Of a stretch of 61,155 nt of DNA, positions 22,631 to 31,900 are shown in pieces. The position numbers were made by a program, and so were the translations under genes. The stretch comes from GWA2-66-18 sp964537395 (lineage in GTDB: Bacteria; Elusimicrobiota; Elusimicrobia; UBA1565; UBA9628). The DNA lies in the NCBI GenBank assembly GCA_964537395.1, contig CAZIBN010000013.1:1-61155 (forward strand), read 5' to 3'. The notes below the pieces were generated by a model. The model had not been told where the DNA came from, ran no database searches, and saw nothing but the letters and a program-made list of their open reading frames with translations. Position 1 is the stretch's first letter. Each line of letters begins with the position of its first letter.

Positions 22631-23263
22631 TTAGGGCTGTACAGAATTTAGTTGAGGCGGGTTCACGCCGGCAGGCAGGACGAAGGGAGTGGGAAGTGTC
22701 GACAGCTGCTGCTCGAAGATGAGGACAGAGCGATAGCGGGAGGACTTCCCCGCTTCCGCCAGCTGCAGCTGCTTGTCACGGAACGCCTGCGCCTCGGCCG
22801 TGTCCTTGAAGCCGCTCGCGACTTCATGAGCGAGGTTCAATAGGAGGAAGTCCGTCCTGACATCGTCCGCGCGCGCGGATAACTCCCCGCTGGCCCGGTC
22901 CACGTTGATGCGTTTGTCGAACGCCGTCACCGCATCGACTTTCTCGGCGGGGATAGGATAGATGGCCACCTGCTCGACGATCCCCTCGCCCGAATCCGAG
23001 CTATGGACGACCGTCCTCTTCCCGTGATAGATGCCGATCCAAGTGAGCGAGTTATCGTCGATGCGGTCGGGATGTCCGTGTCTTTCGATCATCGCAAGAG
23101 CCGTGAGCCGCGAGGCTTCCGGCCATTCGGCGACGGCCGACTTGGCCTTATTCGACGCCGACTCGGCGCGGGCGTACCCACCTAGTCCGACCATCATCGT
23201 CGCGACGAGCAATCCGATGCTCACGCAGCAACGCCTGAACACACGCCTCGAATCGATAGTCAT
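22631..23263 (-). CDS. Exported protein of unknown function
   Basis: The 210-residue protein starts at the ATG at 23263, 4 bases after a strong Shine-Dalgarno (AAGGAGG). A longer frame begins at 23353 but lacks one. It has an N-terminal signal segment (V-S-I-G-L-L-V-A-T-M-M-V-G-L-G-G-Y-A-R-A) and a mature part containing R-H-G-H-P-D-R-I-D and W-I-G-I-Y-H-G-K-R-T-V-V. That part looks like a small alpha/beta domain. I do not recognise the family. It lies between the tRNA-His gene and a toxin-antitoxin pair. Confidence 0.65.
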   Translation of the reverse strand: MTIDSRRVFRRCCVSIGLLVATMMVGLGGYARAESASNKAKSAVAEWPEASRLTALAMIERHGHPDRIDDNSLTWIGIYHGKRTVVHSSDSGEGIVEQVAIYPIPAEKVDAVTAFDKRINVDRASGELSARADDVRTDFLLLNLAHEVASGFKDTAEAQAFRDKQLQLAEAGKSSRYRSVLIFEQQLSTLPTPFVLPAGVNPPQLNSVQP

Positions 23264-23423
23264 ACATCCTCCTTGTGGCTTCGATTCAGAGGATAGTTCC
23301 AAGTGGACCCATCGGGCTATGGCCGGCGCGTACCATTGTTTTGATCGGCACATGATATATCCAGCCGATGCTCGTCAGTCCTGCGCTCTTGACGAGGTGA
23401 GTCACTTCAGATACACTTAGAGA

Positions 23424-23651
23424 ATGCCCACGAAGAATCCCCGTCTCATCGTGACCCTCGAACCGGGCCTCTACGCGAAGGTCAAGTCCATCTCCAAAGC
23501 CAACGGCACGACGTTGTCCATGGCGGCGCGCGACTTGATTCGGGAAGGATGCGAGGACATCGAGGACTTGGGTTTGTCGGCCCTGGCCGATAAGCGCATC
23601 AAGTCATCCAAGAGCCGCCGCTGGCTATCCCACGGCGAAGTCTGGAGGTAG
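23424..23651 (+). CDS. Antitoxin-like ribbon-helix-helix protein
   Basis: The 75-residue protein begins with a basic N-terminus and the strand R-L-I-V-T-L-E-P, then two helices (L-Y-A-K-V-K-S-I-S-K-A-N-G-T-T-L-S-M-A-A-R). This is the pattern of ribbon-helix-helix antitoxins. The C-terminal part would bind the toxin. TACACT (23412-23417) lies exactly 6 bases before the ATG, so the mRNA is probably leaderless. The RelE-like toxin gene follows 3 bases later. Autoregulation is expected but no operator is evident. Confidence 0.75.
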   Translation: MPTKNPRLIVTLEPGLYAKVKSISKANGTTLSMAARDLIREGCEDIEDLGLSALADKRIKSSKSRRWLSHGEVWR

Positions 23652-23654
23652 CGC

Positions 23655-23948
23655 GTGTTCAAAGTCGTCTATCATCCCGCCATGCCATCCGACGATCTGC
23701 CGCCGCTGAATCGCGATATCCGGGCCCGTATCCGCAGGGCGATCGAGACGAGATTGACGCGAGCACCCGAGGATTACGGGAAGCCTTTGAGCGGGAATCT
23801 GCAGTCCTACTGGAGCCTGCGGGGCGGTGATTACCGGATCACATATCGCATCGAGCCGCCGGTGGTCAAAATCATTCAGATCATTCATCGCCGGGATGCG
23901 TGTCAAGCCGGTGTTCTGGAAGCAAGGCGGCGGGGTTGGCTGACATGA
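23655..23948 (+). CDS. RelE/ParE-superfamily toxin
   Basis: The 97-residue protein starts with GTG. It has the RelE fold pattern: a first strand F-K-V-V-Y-H-P, two helices rich in Arg (R-D-I-R-A-R-I-R-R-A-I-E-T-R-L), G-K-P-L-S-G-N-L-Q-S-Y-W-S-L-R-G-G-D-Y-R-I-T-Y-R-I and a final strand I-I-Q-I-I-H-R-R. The R-x-G-D-Y-R-I-x-Y segment is diagnostic for RelE/ParE. It probably cleaves mRNA at the ribosome. The stop codon overlaps the start of the next gene (ATGA), so toxin and the ornithine-cyclodeaminase-like protein are translationally coupled. Confidence 0.85.
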   Translation: MFKVVYHPAMPSDDLPPLNRDIRARIRRAIETRLTRAPEDYGKPLSGNLQSYWSLRGGDYRITYRIEPPVVKIIQIIHRRDACQAGVLEARRRGWLT

Positions 23949-24916
23949 AACGAGGGCTCCTTTATTTGTCGCGGCGGGATGTGTCGCGCGTGGGCTTGCC
24001 GATGCGCTCCATCATTTCGGCGCTCGAGCAGATGTTCAAGCTCAAGGGCCGAGGGCTCGTGGAGATGCCGCCCAAGCCGGGGATCCATCCCCGCCCCGAC
24101 GCGTTCATACACGCCATGCCGGCCTACATCCCGGCGATGAAGTCGGCGGGCATCAAGTGGGTGTCGGGCTACCCGCAGAACCAGAAGCGTGGCCTGCCCT
24201 ACATCAACGGGCTGATGATCTTGAACGACCCGGCCACCGGTATCCCGTTGTGCGTGATGGACTGCACCTGGATCACAGCCCAGCGCACCGGGGCGGCCAC
24301 GGCCGTCGCCGCCAAGTATCTGGCGCGGCCGGACAGCGCGTCGGCGGGCATACTCGCCTGCGGCGTGCAGGGGCGCAGCAATCTCGAGGCGCTGGCCTGC
24401 CTGTTCAAGATCCAGAAGGTGATGGCCTACGACATCCGTCCGGGGCTGGCGGCGCGCTACGCCGAAGAGATGGGCGGTCTGCTTGGCCTGGACATCACGG
24501 CGGTGGACAAGCCTGGGGACGCGGTGCGGGGCATGGACCTCATCGTGACGAGCGGGCCCATCCTCAAAAAGCCGGATCCCGTCATCGAGGCCGGGTGGGT
24601 GTCTCCGGGCGCCTTCGCCAGCCCCGTCGACTTCGACAGCTACTGGAAGCCCGCAGCTCTGCGCCAGTTCGACCTGATCGCGACCGACGACAAGGCGCAG
24701 TTCCAGTATTACCGGAAGACCGGCTATTTTAAAAAGACCCCCGCGCCTTACGCCGACCTGGGCGAGCTCGCCGCGGGGCGCCGGCGCGGACGGACCGGAA
24801 AAAATCAGCGCACGGCCAGCATCAACCTCGGGCTTGCGCTCGAGGACATGGCCACCGCGATCCGCATCTACGAGAAGGCCCGTGCGCGCGGCATCGGCCG
24901 CGAGCTTCCGTTCTAG
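23945..24916 (+). CDS. Ornithine cyclodeaminase/mu-crystallin family protein
   Basis: The 323-residue protein starts at the ATG overlapping the toxin stop. It carries the family segments P-K-P-G-I-H-P-R-P-D-A-F-I-H-A-M-P-A-Y, K-W-V-S-G-Y-P-Q-N, T-A-Q-R-T-G-A-A-T-A-V-A-A-K-Y-L-A and a Rossmann motif L-A-C-G-V-Q-G-R-S-N-L-E-A, where G-x-G-x-Q is usual. Members deaminate ornithine or reduce imines, or make amino acid precursors. The substrate here is unknown. It has no visible promoter of its own. Confidence 0.85.
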   Translation: MKRGLLYLSRRDVSRVGLPMRSIISALEQMFKLKGRGLVEMPPKPGIHPRPDAFIHAMPAYIPAMKSAGIKWVSGYPQNQKRGLPYINGLMILNDPATGIPLCVMDCTWITAQRTGAATAVAAKYLARPDSASAGILACGVQGRSNLEALACLFKIQKVMAYDIRPGLAARYAEEMGGLLGLDITAVDKPGDAVRGMDLIVTSGPILKKPDPVIEAGWVSPGAFASPVDFDSYWKPAALRQFDLIATDDKAQFQYYRKTGYFKKTPAPYADLGELAAGRRRGRTGKNQRTASINLGLALEDMATAIRIYEKARARGIGRELPF

Positions 24917-24930
24917 ATCCGCGTCCGCGA

Positions 24931-25374
24931 TCAGCAGCGAGTGGCGCCGACGCCGGAATGGTTCCCCCTGCGACCCTTCTTCTTGAGGCCGTCATCTAAG
25001 CTCGGAGCCCCGATCAAGTCGTAAGCCCTGAGGGCCTTGCGGCACTCCTTCCCGAGCTTCTTGGTGTTCTCGCGCAGGCAGTTCATCGTGCGGTTCTCGC
25101 CGGGCTTGATCCCGGCGCACAGCTTGGGGATGTCGGCGGGATTGCACGCGTTGTGCACGCGCGCGTGGGCCAGTTCCTCGGCGCACGCCGCGGGGCCGGC
25201 CTTCGCCCAGTCGAGCTTTACGGCCTCGAAGCAGGAGAGGAATTCATCCTGAGCCGACTTGTCGGTGAGCCCGCATACCGGCGGGGCGAATGGCAGGCAC
25301 TTGTCGAGCATCGGGTTCGCGCGCGCGGAGGCGGTGAGCGTCGCGACGAACAGGCCCAGCAGGAGTTTTCTCAT
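24931..25374 (-). CDS. Exported cysteine-rich-repeat protein
   Basis: The 147-residue protein has a signal peptide (R-K-L-L-L-G-L-F-V-A-T-L-T-A-S-A-R-A) and eight Cys in the mature part. The segment C-N-P-A-D-I-P-K-L-C-A-G-I-K-P-G followed by M-N-C-L-R-E-N-T-K-K-L-G-K-E-C matches the pattern of the cysteine-rich repeat best known from eukaryotic Golgi protein GLG1 (Pfam Cys_rich_FGFR), which also occurs in bacteria. The function is unknown. TATCCT (25381-25386, minus strand) is exactly 6 bases before the ATG. Confidence 0.75.
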   Translation of the reverse strand: MRKLLLGLFVATLTASARANPMLDKCLPFAPPVCGLTDKSAQDEFLSCFEAVKLDWAKAGPAACAEELAHARVHNACNPADIPKLCAGIKPGENRTMNCLRENTKKLGKECRKALRAYDLIGAPSLDDGLKKKGRRGNHSGVGATRC

Positions 25375-25436
25375 GGAGCGAGGATACCAAAACGAAGCCG
25401 GCTTTTTGGCATACTAGGGGCTCGCACGGAGGCATT

Positions 25437-26474
25437 ATCAAGCTTGAAGAATTGGGCCGCCTGCTGGGCGGAGAGATCAAGGGCGAGCCCGGTCTTGAGA
25501 TCAAGGGCTTGCGCGACATCGAGCGGCTGTCCCCCGAGCAGGCTCTCGAGGACGGCTTCGTGTACTTCATCGAATCGAAGTCGGTCTTGAAGCGACACCC
25601 TCTCGCCGCGAACAACGGGATCGTTCTGACCACCGCCGAGCTGGCGCCCCAGTTCCTCCGCGCCGTCGTCATCTCCGGCGACGCCCGCCTCGCCCTCATC
25701 AAGCTTCTCGGACATTTCGACCGCAAGCCCAAGTTCGCGCCGGGCGTCTCGAAGGAGCCGCTCGTGCATCCCGGCGCCAGGGTCGATCCGAGCGCGAGCG
25801 TCCTGCCCGGCGCCGTCGTCATGGAGGGTGCGGAGATCGGCCCCCGCGCCGTGATCTGGCCGGGCGCGGTGATCGAACCGCGAGCCCGGATCGGCGAGGA
25901 CACCGTGATCCGATCGAACGTCGTGGTCGGCTACGACTGCGTGATCGGCAAGCGTTGCATCGTGCATAGCGCGACGGCGATCGGCGCCGACGGCTTCGGC
26001 TTCTACGACCGCCCCGGCGAGCGTCATAAGATCCCCCATATCGGCAACGTCATCATCGCCGATGACGTCGAGATCGGCGCCTCGAACACCATCGACAGAG
26101 CGACGATCGAGAGCACGACCATCGGTCAGCACACCAAGACCGACGATCAGGTCCACATCGGCCACAACTGCCGCGTCGGGCGCTTCATCTACATCGTCGG
26201 CAACACCGCGGTCGGCGGCTCCGTCGTCCTCGAGGACGGGGTCATGCTGTCGGGCAACGTGATCGTCAAGGATCACCTGCGCCTGGCGGCGGGCACGATC
26301 GTGATGGGCGCCTCGGCCGTCGCGCAGGACACCGAGCCCAAGCAGGCGTACTTCGGCACGCCCGCTCGTCCGGCCAAGGAGATGCACCGTATTAATTCCG
26401 CGCTGACGAAGCTGCCCGAGCTGCTCGTCAAGGTCCGCGAGCTCGAAGCCCGGTTGCTGGAGAAGGCCGTATGA
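25437..26474 (+). CDS. lpxD: UDP-3-O-(3-hydroxyacyl)glucosamine N-acyltransferase
   Basis: The 345-residue protein has an N-terminal uridine-binding domain (K-L-E-E-L-G-R-L-L-G-G-E) and a left-handed beta-helix of hexapeptide repeats (V-L-P-G-A-V-V-M-E-G-A-E-I-G, A-D-G-F-G-F, D-Q-V-H-I-G-H-N-C with the catalytic His). It has a C-terminal helix as in LpxD and adds the second acyl chain in lipid A synthesis. No ATG, GTG or TTG lies at the expected start; the first in-frame one is TTG at 25452, inside the conserved domain. GGAGG-CATT precedes ATC at 25437, exactly as GGAGG-CATT precedes the ATG of upp. I therefore place the start at ATC. Confidence 0.85.
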   Translation: MKLEELGRLLGGEIKGEPGLEIKGLRDIERLSPEQALEDGFVYFIESKSVLKRHPLAANNGIVLTTAELAPQFLRAVVISGDARLALIKLLGHFDRKPKFAPGVSKEPLVHPGARVDPSASVLPGAVVMEGAEIGPRAVIWPGAVIEPRARIGEDTVIRSNVVVGYDCVIGKRCIVHSATAIGADGFGFYDRPGERHKIPHIGNVIIADDVEIGASNTIDRATIESTTIGQHTKTDDQVHIGHNCRVGRFIYIVGNTAVGGSVVLEDGVMLSGNVIVKDHLRLAAGTIVMGASAVAQDTEPKQAYFGTPARPAKEMHRINSALTKLPELLVKVRELEARLLEKAV

Positions 26475-26671
26475 AGATCGCGCTGCTGATCGTCGCGCTC
26501 GCCGCCGCCTGCAAGCCCGCGAAGCCGGCCGCCGAGGCCCCGGCCGAGCCGAATAGGGCCGAGAAATACGTCAGCGGGTTGCAGACGGACGTGAAGCGCG
26601 CGCAGGAGGCCAAGGACAAGGCCGACGCCGCGGTCAAGAAGACGCAGGAAGCGGAGAAGCTCCCGGAATGA
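26471..26671 (+). CDS. Small lipoprotein
   Basis: The 66-residue protein begins with a short signal peptide and a lipobox (V-A-L-A-A-A-C at residues 8-14). A Pro/Ala-rich linker and a charged helix (V-K-R-A-Q-E-A-K-D-K-A-D-A-A-V-K-K) follow, resembling small Lpp-like periplasmic helices. It overlaps lpxD and the next gene by ATGA on both sides. Confidence 0.65.
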   Translation: MKIALLIVALAAACKPAKPAAEAPAEPNRAEKYVSGLQTDVKRAQEAKDKADAAVKKTQEAEKLPE

Positions 26672-27027
26672 CGCCGTCTACTCTGCTGATCGGCTTGGTC
26701 GCGCTCGAGCACGTCGCGTTCTTCGTGCTGGAGTCCTTTCTTTTCAAGACGCCCCTTGGCCTAAGGATCTTCAAGCTGACGCCGGCGGCCGCGGAGGCGT
26801 CCTCGGTCTTCGCCATAAACCAGGGCGTGTACAACGGCTTCCTGGCGGCGGGGCTCGTCTGGGGCCTGCTCTCCGCGCCCGCCGCGGCGCTGTCGATCAA
26901 GACCTTCTTCCTTGCCTGCGTCATCGTCGCGGGCCTCGTCGGAGGCGCGACGGCGAGCCGGAGCATCTTCCTCGTGCAGGCCCTGCCCGCGCTCCTCGCG
27001 CTCGTCCTGCTCCGCGCCGGGCGCTAG
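26668..27027 (+). CDS. DUF1304-family membrane protein
   Basis: The 119-residue protein has four hydrophobic helices and the DUF1304 hallmarks: V-A-L-E-H-V-A-F-F-V-L-E near the N-terminus and N-Q-G-V-Y-N-G-F-L-A-A-G-L in the middle. The function of the family is unknown. It overlaps the small lipoprotein gene by 4 bases. Confidence 0.85.
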   Translation: MTPSTLLIGLVALEHVAFFVLESFLFKTPLGLRIFKLTPAAAEASSVFAINQGVYNGFLAAGLVWGLLSAPAAALSIKTFFLACVIVAGLVGGATASRSIFLVQALPALLALVLLRAGR

Positions 27028-27063
27028 ATGCTCGCGCTGGACAATCCCGCGGCTTCATGCTAA

Positions 27064-27088
27064 TATAATGACTAACCAGTCAGTCATT
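27064..27088 (+). promoter_or_regulatory. Promoter and TetR-type operator
   Basis: TATAAT at 27064-27069 overlaps a 22-bp palindromic region (27067-27088) with AATGACT and AGTCATT as outer arms and TGACT/AGTCA inside. This is the usual operator pattern of TetR regulators. Its overlap with the -10 element predicts autorepression of the tetR-tolC-RND operon. Confidence 0.75.
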
Positions 27089-27108
27089 AATGTAAGGATT
27101 CCCCAGCC

Positions 27109-27717
27109 ATGGCTACCGTCAAAACCGTCGTTCGTGACCCCGATTCGAAGAAGCGCCTGATCCTCGCCGCCGCGAGGCGCATGCTCATCAAGCGCGGCTT
27201 CCAGGACATCGTGCTCGACGACATCGCGCATGAGGCCGGCGTGGCCAAGGGCACCCTGTTCCTCCACTTCAAGGACAAGGAGGAGATGTTCGCCGCCGTG
27301 TTCGCCGACCTCGTGGATGGCCTGGGCCTCGAGCTCGAGGCTCTCCCCAAGACCGGCCTCACGGGCCGGGAGCTGCTGGTCGCGGCCGCCAAGGTCGTCC
27401 TGAATCATTTCGACCACAGCCGCGACTTCATGGCCCAGTTCAGCACGGGACGCTTCCCCGGCTGCGGCGATAAGTCCTGCGACAAGCTGATGGAAAAGCT
27501 TCGCGCCAATCACGCGCATCTTCGCGTGATCCTCGTCGCGGCGTCCACAGACGGCGGCAAGTCCGCGCCGGATATGGGCTTCGCGGTCGGAGCCTTCTTC
27601 GGCCTGTGCCGCACGGCGACGATGCGCAAGATCATCGAGAAGCATGACAAGCCGCTCGAAAAGGAAGCCGAGAAGGTCGTCTCGTTTTTTCTCAGCGGCA
27701 GCGGAGTCGTGCTATGA
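27109..27717 (+). CDS. TetR-family repressor
   Basis: The 202-residue protein has an N-terminal TetR helix-turn-helix (R-L-I-L-A-A-A-R-R-M-L-I-K-R-G-F, then I-A-H-E-A-G-V-A-K-G-T-L-F-L-H-F-K-D-K) and a helical ligand domain. AAGGA lies 11 bases before the ATG. It overlaps the outer-membrane factor gene by ATGA and should control the export operon through the operator at 27067-27088. Confidence 0.9.
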   Translation: MATVKTVVRDPDSKKRLILAAARRMLIKRGFQDIVLDDIAHEAGVAKGTLFLHFKDKEEMFAAVFADLVDGLGLELEALPKTGLTGRELLVAAAKVVLNHFDHSRDFMAQFSTGRFPGCGDKSCDKLMEKLRANHAHLRVILVAASTDGGKSAPDMGFAVGAFFGLCRTATMRKIIEKHDKPLEKEAEKVVSFFLSGSGVVL

Positions 27718-28997
27718 GCAAGATATTACTCCTGATAGCGGCCCTCCTTCTCCCCCTTTCGGCGGCGGCCCAGTCGGTCTCGACCTCGCCTGCCCCCGGA
27801 CGTCCCCTCAGCCTGGCCGAGGCGTACAGGCTCGCGTTGGCGCGCAGCGAGGAGATCGCGATCTCCGGCGCGACCTACGAGGAAACGTTGGCCAAGACCG
27901 ACGAGATCTTCTCGCACGTGCTGCCGCATGTCAGCTTGATGGGCTCCGAGACGCTTCAGGACGTCCCCCCCGGCCCGCCAAACCAGTTCATCCAGCGCAA
28001 TCGCGAGCAGGGCTGGGTGGCCCTCCACCAGCCGCTGTTCACCGGCCTGCGCGAGTTTCTTGCGTACCGCGCGTCGAAGGATCTGGGACGCGCGGCGGAG
28101 CTTTCTCTCGAGCGCGCCAAGCAGCTCCTGTACCGGGACACCGCGCGTGCCTACCTCGACCTCCTCGCCGCGCAGGATGACATCCGAATTCGCGGCGCCC
28201 TGGTTTCCATCACGCAGAAGCGCGTGGAAGATCTTAAGGAGTTCCGCAAGGTCGGGCGCGCCCGCGCCAGCGAGATGCTCGCCGCGGAGTCTCAGCTCGC
28301 GCAGAACCTCGCTCAGCTCGAGAGCTCTCGCGCGGCCGAGCAGGTGGCTCAGTTCAAGCTTTCCTTTCTGACCGGCCTCGACGAGAGCCTTGCCCCTGTG
28401 CCCGTGCCCGAGGCCGCACCTCTCCCCGCGCTTGAGGCGGCTCTGGCGAAGGCGCGCGTGCGCGCCGACGTGGAGTCCCGGCGCGCGGACGCGACCGCGG
28501 CGGAGCTTTCGATCAAGGTGGCCTCGCGCGCGCGCTGGCCCGTCATCGCTCTCGACGCCAATTACTACTTTCAGCGCCCGCCGAGCTTCACGTCCGAGGT
28601 GAAATGGGACGCGACCATCACGGGCTCGCTTCCCCTGTATGGCGGCGGCGAGATCGGCTCCCAGACCCGGCAGCAGGAGGCGCGCCTGCGCGCCCGGCGC
28701 GCGTCGCTGTCCGAGGGCGTCCGCCTGGCCGAGCTCGAAGCCCGCTCGGCGCATCAACGGCTCCTGTCCTCCGTCGCCGTCGTGGCCGCGCTCGACAACG
28801 CCGCGCGGCTGGCCGAGGCCAACGCGAAGGCCCAGAGCGACGACTATCGGCTCGGCCAGGTGACCAACCTCGAGGTTCTTGGAAGCCTCAACGCTCTTCA
28901 GCAGACGCGTCTGCAACAGAACGCGGCGCGCATAGACGCATATTGGTCCCGCGTGCAGCTTGAAGTCGCCGCGGGCGTTCCCGGAGGATCCCTGTGA
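27714..28997 (+). CDS. TolC-family outer membrane efflux protein
   Basis: The 427-residue protein has a signal peptide (I-L-L-L-I-A-A-L-L-L-P-L-S-A-A-A-Q) and two outer membrane efflux repeats, each with long coiled-coil helices, e.g. S-L-A-E-A-Y-R-L-A-L-A-R-S-E-E-I and Y-R-L-G-Q-V-T-N-L-E-V-L. It should form the exit duct for the RND pump encoded next, with which it overlaps by GTGA. Confidence 0.88.
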   Translation: MSKILLLIAALLLPLSAAAQSVSTSPAPGRPLSLAEAYRLALARSEEIAISGATYEETLAKTDEIFSHVLPHVSLMGSETLQDVPPGPPNQFIQRNREQGWVALHQPLFTGLREFLAYRASKDLGRAAELSLERAKQLLYRDTARAYLDLLAAQDDIRIRGALVSITQKRVEDLKEFRKVGRARASEMLAAESQLAQNLAQLESSRAAEQVAQFKLSFLTGLDESLAPVPVPEAAPLPALEAALAKARVRADVESRRADATAAELSIKVASRARWPVIALDANYYFQRPPSFTSEVKWDATITGSLPLYGGGEIGSQTRQQEARLRARRASLSEGVRLAELEARSAHQRLLSSVAVVAALDNAARLAEANAKAQSDDYRLGQVTNLEVLGSLNALQQTRLQQNAARIDAYWSRVQLEVAAGVPGGSL

Positions 28998-31900
28998 CGA
29001 TCTCAGATCTCTCGATCAAGAATCCCGTCTTCGCCTGGATGCTGATGTTCTTCCTCATGATCTTCGGCTGGGTGGGCTACAGCCGCATGGGCGTCTCCCA
29101 GATGCCGGACGTGGACTTCCCCGTGGTCAACATCGCGGTGACCTGGGACGGCGCGGCGCCGGAGATCATGGAGGCCGAGGTCGTGGACGTGCTCGAGGAC
29201 GCGGTCACGAGCGTTCAGGGCGTCAAGCAGATATCCTCATCCTCCAAGCTCGGCTCGGCCTCCATCACCGTCGAGCTCGAGCTCGACCGGCCCGTGGACT
29301 TCGCGCTGCAGGAGATCCAGACGAAGATCGCGCAGGCGCAGCAGCGCCTGCCCCGCGACATCGACCCCCCCATCGTCACCAAGTTCAATCCTGAGGACCA
29401 GCCGATCATGTGGCTCGCCCTGTCCGGCGACGTCCCGGTCAAGGACCTGATGGTGTACGCTCAGGACGTGCTCAAGAACAAGTTCCAGACCGTGCCGGGC
29501 GTGGGCGATATCTTCCTCGGCGGACTGATCTCGCGCAGCCTGCGGGTGTGGCTGGACGCCGAAAAGATGCGCGCCGAGCAGATCACCGTCGAGGATGTTC
29601 TCGCCGCAATCCGCCGCGAGCACGCCGAGATCCCCGCCGGCCAGATCGAGACCGCGACGCGAGAGTTCAACGTGCGCACGCTCGGAGAGTTCTCCGATCC
29701 GACGAAGTTCGGCGAGCTCCTGATCACCCAGCGCGGCGGCCAGCCGATCCACGTCCCGATCCCGCTGAAGCGCGTGGCGCGCATCGAGGACGGCCTCGCC
29801 GACCAGCGGCGCATTTCCCGCGTGAACGGAGCTCGTGCCGTCGGCATCGGCATCCGCAAGCAGCGCGGCGCGAACGCCGTCGCGATCGCCGACCTCGTGA
29901 AGAAGAAGATGAAGGAAGTCGAGCCCGCCCTGCCCAAGGGCATGAAGCTCGGCCTCAACTTTGACGCGACGCAGTTCATCAAGCAGTCCGTCTCCGAGCT
30001 GACGCACCATCTCCTGCTGGCGGCGGTGCTGACGTCGTTGGTGTGCTGGGTGTTCCTCGGCTCCTGGTCTTCTACCATAAACGTGTTATTAGCGATTCCG
30101 ACGTCGGTGCTGGGGACCTTCATCGTGACCTACTTCCTCGGCTTCACGCTGAACTCCTTCACCTTGCTCGGCCTGACCCTGTCCATCGGCATCGTCGTCG
30201 ACGACGCCATCATGGTCCTCGAGAACATCGTGCGGCACGTGGAGATGGGCAAGACTCGCCTCGACGGCGCCGTGTTCGGCGCGCGTGAGATCTCCTTCGC
30301 CGCGATGGCCGCGACGATCGCCATCCTTGCGATCTTCCTGCCCGTGGTGTTCATGAAGGGCATCATCGGCAAGTTCTTCTTCCAGTTCGGCGTGACGATC
30401 TCGGCGGCCGTGAGCTTCTCCTTGCTCGAGGCTCTGACGCTCGCGCCGATGCGGTGCTCCCAGTTCCTCGAGACGGGCGCTCACGGGAACTTCGTCATCC
30501 GCTTCGTGGACAAGACCTTCGTGCGGCTGGCCGAGTCCTACCGGCGCGGCCTGACCTGGACCCTGGATCATCGTTGGACCGTGATCGCGGGCGCGGCCGT
30601 CTTCTTCGCCGGCTCGATGGTCAGCGTCAAGTTCCTGCGCAAGGAGTTCGTTCCGGCCCAGGACCAGTCGATGTTCATGATGCGCCTGGAGACCCCGGTC
30701 GGCTCGTCCATGGAGTTCACCGACAACAAGTTCAAGGAAGTCGAGGCGTGGCTGCTGAAAAATCCGGCCATCCATCGCTACTATGCCGCCGTCGGCGGCT
30801 TCGGCGGCGGCGAGGTCAACGCGGGTATGATGTTCCTCACGATGAAGCCGCTCGGAGAGCGCCCCAAGAAGGCCGACGGCTCGTCCGTCACGCAGGGCGA
30901 CCTCATGGCCGAGGCGCGCAAGGATCTCAATAAGATCCCCTCCATGAAGGCGTTCATCATGGACCTGTCCCAGGGAGGCTTCTCGTCCTCGCGGGGCTTC
31001 CCGATCGAGTTCACCGTGCGCGGTCCGAACTGGGACAAGCTCGTCAGCTCTTCGCTTGAGCTGAAGCGCCGGCTCGAAAAGTCCGGCTCGGTCGTGGACG
31101 TTGATACCGACTATAAGACCGGTCTCCCCGAGATCCGCGTCTATCCCAACCGTGAGAAGGCTTATGCTCGCGCCGTCTCCATCCAGTCCATCGGCACGAC
31201 CATCAACGCGATGATCGGCGGCGTGCGCTCCGGCCTGTTCACCGACAATGGCCGCCGATATGACATCCGCGTGCGCGCCGAGACCGGCGACCGCCTCGAC
31301 GCCGAGGCGATCAAGAAGCTGTATGTCCGCAACCAGCGCGGCGAGATGATCCGCCTCTCCGAGGTCGTCAACATCGAGGAGAAGCCGACCTTGCTGGCGA
31401 TCACGCGCAAGGACCGCGAGCGCTCCGTCGGCATCTTCGCCAACGTCGCCCCGGGGAAATCTCAGTCGCAGGTGCTCGCCGATGTGGAAACCCTCGCCAA
31501 GGAGGTTCTGCCCGACGGCTACCATGTCGTTTTGTCCGGTTCGTCTCAGACCTTCAAGGAATCCTTCCAGAGCCTGATGGTCGCCCTCGTCCTGGGCATA
31601 CTCGTCGCCTACATGGTGCTCGGCGCGCAGTTCAACAGCTTCATCCATCCCTTCACGGTCCTGCTCGCCCTGCCCTTCAGCCTCTCGGGCGCGTTCCTGA
31701 CCTTGCTCATCTTCAACCGGAGCCTGAACATCAACTCGATGATCGGCCTGCTCCTCCTCATGGGCCTTGTGAAGAAGAACTCGATCCTGCTGGTGGACTT
31801 CACCAACCAGCGCCGCAGCGAGGGGCAGCCGCCCCGGGCCGCTCTGCTCGACGCGTGCCCGGTTCGCCTGCGCCCCATCCTGATGACCTCGATCGCGACG

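Noticed and set aside
22447..23951. A genomic island inserted at the tRNA-His gene
   Set aside because: A toxin-antitoxin pair lies downstream, but I found no repeat of the tRNA 3' end and no integrase in the window, and base composition does not change visibly.
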